In this document: positions 43,349 to 51,179 of the stretch, in pieces
Layout: every line of letters starts with the position of its first letter
Numbering within the stretch: position 1 is the first letter of the stretch
NCBI GenBank assembly: GCA_036557785.1
Contig: DATBGZ010000066.1
Location: 1 to 64,000, forward strand
DNA length: 64,000 nucleotides
Direction: 5' to 3'
DNA from: DATBGZ01 sp036557785
GTDB taxonomy: Bacteria > Actinomycetota > Actinomycetes > Mycobacteriales > Micromonosporaceae
Notes under the pieces: generated by a model
Told to the model about the DNA's origin: nothing
Database searches by the model: none
The model's input: only the letters and a program-made list of their open reading frames with translations
Program-made: the position numbers and the translations under genes

Positions 43349-44233
43349 ATGGCGAAGACCGCGCGGAGCACCGCCCGGCAGCGTGCCGAGCAGGCGCGTA
43401 TCGCTCGGGAACGGGCCGCTCGCCGGGCGCGGCGGGTACGCAACGCCTGGTGGGCCATCGCGGTCGCGCCCGCGTTCGTCGCGCTGCTCCTGATCATCAA
43501 GGTCGCGATCCCCTCGCCCGGCGGTGGGTTGGGTTCGGGCGAGCTCTCGGCGGCGACCGTCGCCGCGCTCAGCCCCCCCGCGGACGTGCTGGACCTGGTC
43601 TCCCGCGGCCAGGGCGTCACGTTCCCCAACAAGACGCAGAACCAGCCGGCGCTGACGGCGGGGGACAAGCCTGAGGTGCTCTACATCGGTGGCGAGTTCT
43701 GCCCGTTCTGCGCGGCACAGCGATGGGGACTGGTGATCGCGCTCAACCGGTTCGGCAGCTTCAGCGGGTTGACCGGGACCTTCTCCTCGAGCAAGGACGC
43801 GTTCCCGAACACGGCCACGCTGAGCTTCCACGGCGCCACGTACACGAGTGACTTCCTGGTATTCAACGGGGTCGAGACCTCGGACCGGGACCAGAAGCAG
43901 CTGGAGACCCTGACCCCCGATCAGCAGCAGCTCTTCACCACGTACGACTCGCCGCCCTATGTGGACGCCCAGTCGACCGGCTCGGTACCGTTCGTGGACT
44001 TCGGCAACCAGTTCCTGCAGACCGGTACGGCGGTCGACCCTGGGCTGCTCGCCGGACTCAGCCACGACCAGGTTGCCGCGAAGATCACCAGTGATCCGAC
44101 CGGCCAGGTGGCCGAAGCGATCCTCGGCGCCGCGAACGCCTTTACCGCGATCATCTGCAAGCTCACCAACGGCCAGCCGGGCAACGTCTGCACGAGCCAG
44201 GCCGCGACCGCCTACCAACAGGAGGTGGGGTGA
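43349..44233 (+). CDS. DUF929 thioredoxin-like membrane-anchored protein
   Basis: A 294-residue DUF929 protein. A highly basic N-terminus (1-30) precedes one TM helix (about 35-53), placing the rest outside. The thioredoxin-like region has the CxxC motif in YIGGEFCPFCAAQRW (about 111-125). A second Cys pair near the C-terminus (IICKLTNGQPGNVC) could exchange electrons. It is one base upstream of a VKOR gene, so the pair likely forms an extracytoplasmic disulfide-forming system, VKOR reoxidising the thiol protein. Confidence 0.87.
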   Translation: MAKTARSTARQRAEQARIARERAARRARRVRNAWWAIAVAPAFVALLLIIKVAIPSPGGGLGSGELSAATVAALSPPADVLDLVSRGQGVTFPNKTQNQPALTAGDKPEVLYIGGEFCPFCAAQRWGLVIALNRFGSFSGLTGTFSSSKDAFPNTATLSFHGATYTSDFLVFNGVETSDRDQKQLETLTPDQQQLFTTYDSPPYVDAQSTGSVPFVDFGNQFLQTGTAVDPGLLAGLSHDQVAAKITSDPTGQVAEAILGAANAFTAIICKLTNGQPGNVCTSQAATAYQQEVG

Positions 44234-44234
44234 G

Positions 44235-44738
44235 GTGACCAAGGTCGTGGTTCCCCCGAGGATGAGTGCGCTGCGCGGCTCCACGCAGGCGTCCGGGCTG
44301 CCCGAGTGGGTGGTGCCGGCGTCGCTGTCGCTGTCGGTGCTCGGCCTGGCCCTGTCCATCTACCTGACGATCGAGCACTACACGGCGCCCGGCACCGCGG
44401 CCTGCCCGGCCGGCCGGACGGTCAACTGCGCCCAGGTGACCACCAGCGCCCAGTCGATGGTGTTCGGCGTCCCGGTGGCGGTGCTCGGCGTCGTCTTCTT
44501 CGTGGCCGCTCTCGCACTCTGCCTGCCGCAGGTGTGGGCCATGCGGGACCCGCGGGTGTGGAAAGCCCGGCTGGGGGTGACGGCCGTCGGTCTCGCCTTC
44601 GCGCTGTACCTCATCTTCACCGAGATCTTCGTTATCGACGCGATCTGCCTGTGGTGCACGGCGGTGCACGTGGTCACCTTCGGTCTGTTCGCGGTCGTCG
44701 CCATGGCCACCGCGCTGGCCGATCTTCCTTCGCGCTGA
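44235..44738 (+). CDS. Vitamin K epoxide reductase (VKOR) family protein
   Basis: A 167-residue integral membrane protein with four TM helices. The cysteine pair of the periplasmic loop is ACPAGRTVNC (about 54-63) and the quinone-side CxxC is CLWC (about 142-145). VKOR homologues oxidise partner thiols and pass electrons to menaquinone, replacing DsbB in actinobacteria. The GTG at 44235 lies 8 bp after AGGAGG located in the end of the DUF929 gene; an ATG at 44262 is the alternative. Coupled to the DUF929 gene. Confidence 0.9.
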   Translation: MTKVVVPPRMSALRGSTQASGLPEWVVPASLSLSVLGLALSIYLTIEHYTAPGTAACPAGRTVNCAQVTTSAQSMVFGVPVAVLGVVFFVAALALCLPQVWAMRDPRVWKARLGVTAVGLAFALYLIFTEIFVIDAICLWCTAVHVVTFGLFAVVAMATALADLPSR

Positions 44739-44755
44739 TCCCGCGTCGACCGAAC

Positions 44756-44791
44756 GCCGGCAGATCCGGCAAACGGAAAGATCTGCCCGGC
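44756..44791. terminator. Hairpin after the VKOR gene
   Basis: GCCGGCAGATC (44756-44766) pairs with GATCTGCCCGGC (44780-44791), one bulged C, with a 13-base A-rich loop. It sits in the 74-bp gap before the GGDEF-EAL gene and probably ends the disulfide operon. Confidence 0.5.
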
Positions 44792-44812
44792 GCCCCCACC
44801 TATCGTGGCCTC

Positions 44813-46819
44813 GTGTCGGGCGACGGCAGGAGGCGCAGGCACGTCTCGCGGACGGTCGTCTACAGCGTCGCGACCGTCGCCGCCGTCGTGCTCGTGTGGG
44901 CGATCCCGGGCTTTGTCCGGTTCGCCCCCGAGGCGCCGAGCGCGTTCTGGGCGATGAGCCTGGCCGCGCTCATCGTGGACATCCCCCTGTTCGGGCTCTC
45001 CGGGCCCGAGGACCTGCGCATCCGCTCGACCCTGTCGGTCTGCTTCGCGTTCGCGATCTTCGTGCTCTACGGGGCCGCTCCCGCCATCGTCGTGCAGGCG
45101 GTCGCCGCGTCGGTCAGCATGGTCGGCCAGCGGTACCGCCCCCGTGCCGGGATCCACCTGATCGCGCGCCTGATCCTTGCCGCCGCGGCGTCCGAGCTGG
45201 TTCTCGCGCTCACCGACGGGCGCCCCGTGACGACGCCCGGCGGCGGGCTGGACGTCCATGACGTGCTCGCCTTCGTGCAGCTGGCCGCGGTCTGGTGCGC
45301 CGTCAACTACGGCCTGCTCGCGGTGGCCCGGGCAACGGTACGGGAGCGCGGGCTGCGGCAGGCGACTGCAGAGGTGCGCTACGACCTGTTCAGCACGGCC
45401 GCCGCCGTGCTGATCGTCTCGCCGCTGCTCACGATGGTGACCGCCCCGTCGGTGCTGATCCTGGCGTTTCCCTTGATCGTGTTCAACACACTGGCGCGAG
45501 CCCAGATGCGGCAGGAGGATCGGCTCAGCCGGGAACCCGAGAGCGGGTTGCTCAACCGGCAGGGGTTCACCGGGGGCATGCGGGCGATCACCGACTACGA
45601 CGCCATCCAGGACTCCGGCCCGCAGCCTTTTGGCATCATCTTGGTCAATGTCGAGTCGGTCCTGAACATCAACCGGGCCCTCGGCCGGGATGTGTACGAG
45701 AGCGTGGTCAGCCTCGCCTCGCGCCGGCTGGTCGACGTCTACGGCGAGACCCGGACCGGGCGTCTGTCCGGCGATGGGATCTCCATCCTGGTTCCCGACC
45801 TGACCGCCGCCGACGCGCTCGGCCAGGCGGAGGCGGCGGTCTCGGTGCTCACCCCACCGATCTATCTGGACGACGTCCCGTTCGCGCTCGACCCGGCGGC
45901 CGGCGTGGCCCTCTCGCCCCTGCACGGCCGGGAGCTCGGCACGCTGCTCGCCAAGGCGGAGCTGGCGGTGACCGAGGCCCGTCGCCACGGCAAGCGCGTG
46001 ATGGTCTATGTCCCCGATGCGGCGGAGGTGACGACGCGGCGGATGGCTCTGCTGCACGACGTCGGCACGGCGCTGGTCGACCCGGACCGGCGCGACGAGC
46101 TCACCGTGCTCTACCAGCCGCAGGTCGAGTTGACGACGGGCCAGCTCTACGGCGTCGAGGCCCTGCTCCGGTGGGCGCATCCGGTGTGGGGCGCGATCCC
46201 CACCGACGAGTTGATCGAGAGCATCGAGCCGAGCGAGGTCATGCACCTGTTGACGACCCACGTGCTGGAGACCGTCGCCGCCCAGATCCGCGCGTGGAAC
46301 CACCAGGACCAGCCACTGCGGGCCGCGGTGAACGTGAGCGTGCAGGATCTACAGGATCCCGGCTTCGTCGACCAGGTCGGCGCCTTGGTACGCCGCCACG
46401 GCATTCCGCCGGAGCAGCTGACCATCGAGATAACCGAACGCATGCTCGTCCTCGACGCGCCCCGGGTCAGCCGGGTGTGTGACGAGCTCAAGCGGCTCGG
46501 CATCGGGCTCTCGCTGGACGACTTCGGCACGGGCTACGCCTCGATGCAGCAACTGCGCCAGCTCCCGCTGACCGAGGTGAAGGTCGACCGCTCGTACGTC
46601 CAGGGCATCGTCGACAACCCCGCCGACCTGGCGATCGTCACCAGCGTGAGTCAGCTCGCCCGGGCCCTGGGGGTCCGGATCGTGGCGGAGGGCGTCGAGG
46701 ACCAGCGGACCGCCGACGCTCTGAACATGCTCGCCGGCATGGTCGGCCAGGGCTACCACTTCGCCCACCCGATGAGCGCCGACGAGCTGCGGAACTGGGT
46801 CGCCCAACCGTCCCGATAG
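44813..46819 (+). CDS. Membrane GGDEF-EAL protein, cyclase half degenerate
   Basis: A 668-residue protein with about seven TM helices (20-225), a GGDEF-like domain and an EAL domain. At the cyclase site the sequence is RLSGDGISILV instead of GGDEF, so cyclase activity is unlikely. The EAL domain keeps EALLRWAHP, NVSVQDLQD, EITERML, DDFGTGYASM, KVDRSYV and the late EGVED and QGYHFAHPM, so it should degrade cyclic di-GMP, with the dead cyclase half perhaps sensing GTP. The GTG at 44813 is chosen because upstream sequence is the VKOR gene. Confidence 0.88.
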   Translation: MSGDGRRRRHVSRTVVYSVATVAAVVLVWAIPGFVRFAPEAPSAFWAMSLAALIVDIPLFGLSGPEDLRIRSTLSVCFAFAIFVLYGAAPAIVVQAVAASVSMVGQRYRPRAGIHLIARLILAAAASELVLALTDGRPVTTPGGGLDVHDVLAFVQLAAVWCAVNYGLLAVARATVRERGLRQATAEVRYDLFSTAAAVLIVSPLLTMVTAPSVLILAFPLIVFNTLARAQMRQEDRLSREPESGLLNRQGFTGGMRAITDYDAIQDSGPQPFGIILVNVESVLNINRALGRDVYESVVSLASRRLVDVYGETRTGRLSGDGISILVPDLTAADALGQAEAAVSVLTPPIYLDDVPFALDPAAGVALSPLHGRELGTLLAKAELAVTEARRHGKRVMVYVPDAAEVTTRRMALLHDVGTALVDPDRRDELTVLYQPQVELTTGQLYGVEALLRWAHPVWGAIPTDELIESIEPSEVMHLLTTHVLETVAAQIRAWNHQDQPLRAAVNVSVQDLQDPGFVDQVGALVRRHGIPPEQLTIEITERMLVLDAPRVSRVCDELKRLGIGLSLDDFGTGYASMQQLRQLPLTEVKVDRSYVQGIVDNPADLAIVTSVSQLARALGVRIVAEGVEDQRTADALNMLAGMVGQGYHFAHPMSADELRNWVAQPSR

Positions 46820-46846
46820 GACGGCGCCCGGGGGCGAGAGACGGTG

Positions 46847-47821
46847 CTATTCGGCGATGTCGATGACCTGGTCGGCCGGCAGGCGCGGGGTGTGCGGGAG
46901 CCCGGCCTGGTCGGGGTCGGGCACGCCCAGGCGCACGGCGAGCAGGGGTTCGCCGAGGTTCGCGAGCAGCCGGCGCAGCAACTCCCGCGTCTGCGGCACC
47001 TCCACCACGGCCGAGAGCGGCATCACCGACAGGTCCCGTTCAATGGCCGCGATCCAGAGCGCGGAGAGAGCCTCGCCGCCACGCAGCCATGCCTGCGCGG
47101 TGTCCTCGTCGACATAGAGCAGCCCGTAGACGGCGGCCCGATCATGGCCCTCGCCGACCGGCAGGGCTCCCGCGTGGCCGAAGTAGCGGCCCGGCACCGA
47201 GGTCCGCGGCGGCGTCGCGGGGATGACGGCATCCGTCAAGCCGGTGCCGCCGTGCCCCTCGCGGGCCCAGTAGGCGATCTCGTCGACCCACTCGGGGTCG
47301 AGGTCCTCGACCCGCTGTGCACGGGCCGCGGCCGAGGCGAGCTCGAGCACGTCGTCCGGTCGCAGCACATGCAGATGGGCGCCCTCGCCCTCGACCACCC
47401 GACGCAGCGCCTCCACGGCCGTGGGCTCGACCGGGGTGGCGGAGACGGGGCGGCGGTCGGTGTGGCGGATGCGGATGGTCTGCAGCGCCCGTACGGCGTC
47501 GGGTGTGACGGGTCGCTGTCCGGTCACCGTGATGCGGGCGAGCAGGTCGGGATCCTCCGCGTCAGGCATGAGCTCCACTGTGGACTGACAGCCCTCGGCC
47601 GCGAGCGCGACCCGGGCGTGGTGCAGTGCCGCGCCACAACTGACGGTCAGCATGCGCCCGAGGGGGTCGGTGACCCCCAACTGCCGCTGCCGGGCCGCGT
47701 GCAGCTCCAGCACGGCGCCGGCGACGCGCCAGCGCCACGGCTGGGTGTTGTGGATGGAGGGCGCAAACCCGCCGACGCGGGCCGCCGCGGCCAGCGACGC
47801 GCCGTGCACGTGCATACCCAT
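46847..47821 (-). CDS. Acg-family FMN-binding nitroreductase-like protein (copy 1)
   Basis: A 324-residue member of the Acg branch of nitroreductases, a family prominent in the mycobacterial dormancy regulon (acg/Rv2032, Rv3127, Rv3131). The signature PSIHNTQPWRW lies near residues 22-32, and a second flavin-contact block HTDRRPVS near 139-146. Acg itself binds FMN but appears to sequester it rather than reduce nitro compounds. It is downstream of hsp20 (leftward) but separated by a terminator and its own 100-bp leader. Confidence 0.88.
   Translation of the reverse strand: MGMHVHGASLAAAARVGGFAPSIHNTQPWRWRVAGAVLELHAARQRQLGVTDPLGRMLTVSCGAALHHARVALAAEGCQSTVELMPDAEDPDLLARITVTGQRPVTPDAVRALQTIRIRHTDRRPVSATPVEPTAVEALRRVVEGEGAHLHVLRPDDVLELASAAARAQRVEDLDPEWVDEIAYWAREGHGGTGLTDAVIPATPPRTSVPGRYFGHAGALPVGEGHDRAAVYGLLYVDEDTAQAWLRGGEALSALWIAAIERDLSVMPLSAVVEVPQTRELLRRLLANLGEPLLAVRLGVPDPDQAGLPHTPRLPADQVIDIAE
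47574..47584. repeat. Iterated palindrome TCCACTGTGGA, exact copy 5
   Basis: Exact copy inside nitroreductase gene 1. Confidence 0.7.
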
Positions 47822-47923
47822 GGGCTCCTCCTCTGACAGGGATTATGCCCGTACGGCCCGCAGTGCGGCCGTCGATGACCAGGACGGCCGTCAGCAAACG
47901 GACCACCCGGTGGATGAGTGCGG

Positions 47924-47959
47924 GAACGGACCGGTCCGCTGCGCGGTACCGGTCCGTTC
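47924..47959 (-). terminator. Strong hairpin terminator after hsp20
   Basis: GAACGGACCGGT (47924-47935) is the exact reverse complement of ACCGGTCCGTTC (47948-47959), a 12-bp stem with a 12-base GC-rich loop, ending 12 bp beyond the hsp20 stop codon. No U-tract follows, as is usual in actinomycetes. Confidence 0.75.
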
Positions 47960-47971
47960 GGGGTGGGCGCG

Positions 47972-48364
47972 TCAGCTCTTGATGATGGCGATGCGCTGGG
48001 GTTCGGGCTGTGCCTTGAGCGGGACGGTGATCTCCAGGATGCCCTGGCTGTAGTGTGCCTTCACGCTGGACTCGTCCGCGTTGCCGGGCAGCCGGACGGA
48101 GCGCTGCAGCATGCCGTAGCGGAACTCGCTGCGGTGCTGGGCCTGGAACTCCTCCCGCCGCTCCGCGTGAATTGTCAGCACACCGTTGGATACGTTGATC
48201 TGCACGTCCTTCTCGGGGTCGAGCCCGGGCAGCTCGGCGCGGATGGTGTACTCCGTGTCGGTGACCCGGTCCTCGAGGCGGATCAGGCTGCTGCCACGCA
48301 ACGCCCAGTCCTGGTCGAACCAGTCGTTGAGCTCGCTGAACAGACGCGGTACCAGTGAGGTCAT
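47972..48364 (-). CDS. Hsp20/alpha-crystallin small heat-shock protein
   Basis: A 130-residue small heat-shock protein. The alpha-crystallin domain spans about 35-125, with the conserved end YSQGILEITVPL, and the N-terminus has the substrate-binding stretch LFSELNDWFDQDW. The C-terminal IxI anchor reads IAI. This is the 16-kDa HspX/Acr type, a signature member of dormancy regulons. The ATG at 48364 follows GGAGGAG. It is divergent from the P-type ATPase across a 151-bp region. Confidence 0.92.
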   Translation of the reverse strand: MTSLVPRLFSELNDWFDQDWALRGSSLIRLEDRVTDTEYTIRAELPGLDPEKDVQINVSNGVLTIHAERREEFQAQHRSEFRYGMLQRSVRLPGNADESSVKAHYSQGILEITVPLKAQPEPQRIAIIKS

Positions 48365-48454
48365 TGCTCTTCTCCTCCACTCTGCGGCCCTAGTTCCATT
48401 CTTCACGGTTGCGCGCCGCCCTGCAGCCGGGCAGGGGCGAAGGGCAGCCCCGTC

Positions 48455-48468
48455 GGGGCCTTCCGCCC
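48455..48468. promoter_or_regulatory. Weak DosR-box-like site between hsp20 and the ATPase
   Basis: GGGGCCTTCCGCCC has the GGG-N8-CCC spacing of the DosR core but differs at three of ten defined positions. It is flanked on the left by a perfect GCCCC-GTC-GGGGC hairpin (48447-48459). Only a candidate, listed because the two adjacent genes are otherwise expected regulon members. Confidence 0.25.
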
Positions 48469-48515
48469 GTGGTGGCGTTCGCCGCCCGCGATCACGGTGG
48501 TCAGGGAGGCGGGCG

Positions 48516-51179
48516 ATGGAGGAAGGCGGCGGGGCGGGCCGGCCGTACGGCCTGTCCCGGACGGACGCGGCGGCACGTCTGGCGCGCGACGGCGCCAACG
48601 AGGTGCCCCGGGCCCGACCCACGTCGGCGGCGTGGCGTGTCCTGCGCCAGCTCCGCGACCCGCTGGTGCTGTTGCTGCTCGCGGCGCTCGCCGTGACGCT
48701 CGTGGTGGGCGACATCGCCGACGCCGCCATCATCGGGTTGGTCATCGCCGTGAACACGGCGATCGGGGTGGTGCAGGAGGCCCGTGCGGGCAAGGCGATC
48801 GCGGCACTGGACGCGATGGCGGCGCCGACCGCGCGGGTGGTGCGCGACGGTGCCGACGAAGTGCTGCCCGCTGCCGCTGTCGTGGTGGACGACCTGGTAC
48901 GGCTCGAGGCGGGCGATGTCGTGCCGGCCGATCTGCGGTTGCTCGACGCGCACCGCCTCGCCCTCGACGAAGCAGCCCTGACCGGGGAATCGGTGGCGGT
49001 GGCGCGTCGGGCCGGACAGGAGGCGTGCGCCGGAACTGTCGTGGTGACCGGGCGGGGCGCGGGCGTGGTCGTCCGTACCGGGGCCCGCAGCGCGCTCGGC
49101 CGCATCGCGCTGGCGGTGGCCGGAACCCGACCGGGGCCGACACCCCTGCAGCGGCGACTCGCGGATCTGGGCCGGGTGCTCGGTCTCGCCGTGGTCGCGC
49201 TCTCCGCGGTGGTCTTCGCCCTCGGCGTGCTGCGCGGCACACCCGCGCTGGAGATGGCGATCACCGCCGTGAGCCTCGTGGTGGCCGCGGTGCCCGAGTC
49301 GTTGCCGGCGGTGGTGACCGTCGCGCTCGCCCTCGGTGCCCGGCGCATGGCGGCGCAGCACGCGATCCCGCGTCGCCTGCACGCCGTGGAGACGCTCGGC
49401 TCGGTCACGGTGGTCGCCTCCGACAAGACCGGCACGCTCACCGAGGGGCGGATGTCGGTACAGAGCGCCGTCGATGCCTGCGGTGACGCGTACACGGTCG
49501 AGGGGCACGGCTACGAGCCCGCGGGCCTGGTGCAGGGTCCCGGCGGCGGCGCCATCCCGGACCGGTTGCGGGAGCTGGCCCGGGCCGTCGTGCTGTGCGC
49601 CGACGCGACCGTGCTCGCCCCGGACGCCGAGCATCCCGAGTGGCGCCCGGCCGGCGATCCCATGGAGGCGGCGCTGGTCGCGTTCGCGGCCCGGTGCGGG
49701 CTCACGCCAGCGAAGGAGCGTGAGGAGTGGCAACGTGTCGATGAGATCCCGTTCGACGCGGGAACCCGCCGGATGAGCACGGCGCACGTGAGCCGGGACG
49801 GGCGCGGGCTCGTGGTCTGCAAGGGCGCGCCCGAGGTGGTGCTGACCGAGGGCGTGGTCGAGTGGGTGCCGCCCGGATCCCGGGAGGCCGCGGCGGACCT
49901 CGCCGAACGGGGGCTGCGCGTGCTCGCCGTGGCGGCGGGTGAGGACGCTCGGCTGACCCGCACCGCCGAGGCCGTGGGGCTGCGCTATCTGGGTCTGGTG
50001 GCCATCGGCGACCGCGTCCGCGACGAGGCGGCGGCGACGGCGCGCGCGTTCGAGCGGGCCGGGATCCGCCTGCTGCTCGTCACCGGCGACCATCCGGGCA
50101 CCGCCACCGCGGTCGGGGCCGAGGTCGGCATCTGGCGACCCGGTGACGTCGTGCACAACGGGGACGCGACGACGTCCACAGTGGAGGCAGCGGAGGACGT
50201 GCGGGTCTTCGCCCGGGTCGCGCCGGAGCGCAAGCTCGACCTCATCCACGCGCTGCGGCGGTGTGGGCACGTCGTGGCGATGACCGGCGACGGGGTCAAC
50301 GACGCCCCGGCCTTGCGCCGCGCGGACATCGGGGTGGCGATGGGCAGCGGAACCGAGGTGGCCCGGCAGGCGGCCGACCTCGTGCTGATGGACGACAATC
50401 TCGCCACGATGGCGGTGGCGGTGCGCGAGGGCCGGCGTAGCTACGCCAACATCCGTCGCTTCCTGCACTACGCGCTGGCCGGCGGGACCGCGGAGTTGCT
50501 CGTGATGCTCGCCGGCCCCCTGATGGGCCTGGCGTTGCCACTGCTGCCGGCGCAGATCCTGTGGATCAACCTGCTCACGCACGGGATCCCGGGCGTCGCG
50601 CTCGGAGCCGAACCGGCGTCGGCGAACACCATGCGTCGAGCGCCACGGCCGCCGCAGGAGTCGGTGCTCGGCGCCGGCCTGGCCACCGCGATCGCCTGGA
50701 CCGGGCTGGGGCTGGCCGCGGTGGCGCTGGGCGTGGGCGTCTTCGCCGCGCACCACGACCGGCCGTGGCAGTCGATGCTGTTCCTGGTGCTGGGGCTCGG
50801 GCAACTCGGCGTCGCGCTGGCCGTACGGGCTCGCAGGACCCCCGGTGGCGACCGCAACCCGGCACTCGGTGCGGCAGTGGCGCTCTCGGCCCTCCTGCTG
50901 CTCGCCGGGGTCACGCTGCCGCCGCTGCGCGACCTGCTCGGCACCACGGCGCTCTCGCTCACCGATTGGGCGTGGTGCGCCGGCCTGTCGGTGCTGCCCG
51001 GCCTCGGCGTGCTGGCCGTGCGCCGGCCGTTCTCCCACACCCGCCACACGGCTACGATTCGAGAGTGGCGACCGGTGCACCCAAGCGACCCCGATCCGGT
51101 GACGCCGGCGACCGGACCGTTCGCCGCGCAACCCCGGTGGTCGCGGATGCTGCGGCCGCGGTCACGGCATTGGGCCTGA
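48516..51179 (+). CDS. P-type cation ATPase (CtpF/PMA1-like)
   Basis: An 887-residue P-type ATPase. N-terminal cation-ATPase domain, the dephosphorylation motif LTGES, the ion-site helix AAVPESLPAVVT, phosphorylation Asp303 in DKTGTLTEG, ATP-binding KGAPE, hinge TGDGVNDAPALR, and about ten TM helices. The PESLP motif resembles calcium/manganese-type pumps such as mycobacterial CtpF, itself a DosR target. The C-terminal 38 residues overlap the next gene and look non-conserved, so the functional end may be about 51065. Confidence 0.92.
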   Translation: MEEGGGAGRPYGLSRTDAAARLARDGANEVPRARPTSAAWRVLRQLRDPLVLLLLAALAVTLVVGDIADAAIIGLVIAVNTAIGVVQEARAGKAIAALDAMAAPTARVVRDGADEVLPAAAVVVDDLVRLEAGDVVPADLRLLDAHRLALDEAALTGESVAVARRAGQEACAGTVVVTGRGAGVVVRTGARSALGRIALAVAGTRPGPTPLQRRLADLGRVLGLAVVALSAVVFALGVLRGTPALEMAITAVSLVVAAVPESLPAVVTVALALGARRMAAQHAIPRRLHAVETLGSVTVVASDKTGTLTEGRMSVQSAVDACGDAYTVEGHGYEPAGLVQGPGGGAIPDRLRELARAVVLCADATVLAPDAEHPEWRPAGDPMEAALVAFAARCGLTPAKEREEWQRVDEIPFDAGTRRMSTAHVSRDGRGLVVCKGAPEVVLTEGVVEWVPPGSREAAADLAERGLRVLAVAAGEDARLTRTAEAVGLRYLGLVAIGDRVRDEAAATARAFERAGIRLLLVTGDHPGTATAVGAEVGIWRPGDVVHNGDATTSTVEAAEDVRVFARVAPERKLDLIHALRRCGHVVAMTGDGVNDAPALRRADIGVAMGSGTEVARQAADLVLMDDNLATMAVAVREGRRSYANIRRFLHYALAGGTAELLVMLAGPLMGLALPLLPAQILWINLLTHGIPGVALGAEPASANTMRRAPRPPQESVLGAGLATAIAWTGLGLAAVALGVGVFAAHHDRPWQSMLFLVLGLGQLGVALAVRARRTPGGDRNPALGAAVALSALLLLAGVTLPPLRDLLGTTALSLTDWAWCAGLSVLPGLGVLAVRRPFSHTRHTATIREWRPVHPSDPDPVTPATGPFAAQPRWSRMLRPRSRHWA
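50175..50185. repeat. Iterated palindrome TCCACAGTGGA, exact copy 6
   Basis: Exact copy inside the P-type ATPase gene. Confidence 0.7.

Noticed and set aside
47825..47923. Search for a DosR box in front of nitroreductase copy 1
   Set aside because: GGGATTATGCCC and the GACGGCCGTC palindrome have wrong spacing or too many mismatches; no acceptable site was found.
48376..48389. GGAACTAGGGCCGC (minus strand) as a DosR box for hsp20
   Set aside because: Three mismatches, and it overlaps the ribosome-binding region just before the start codon.
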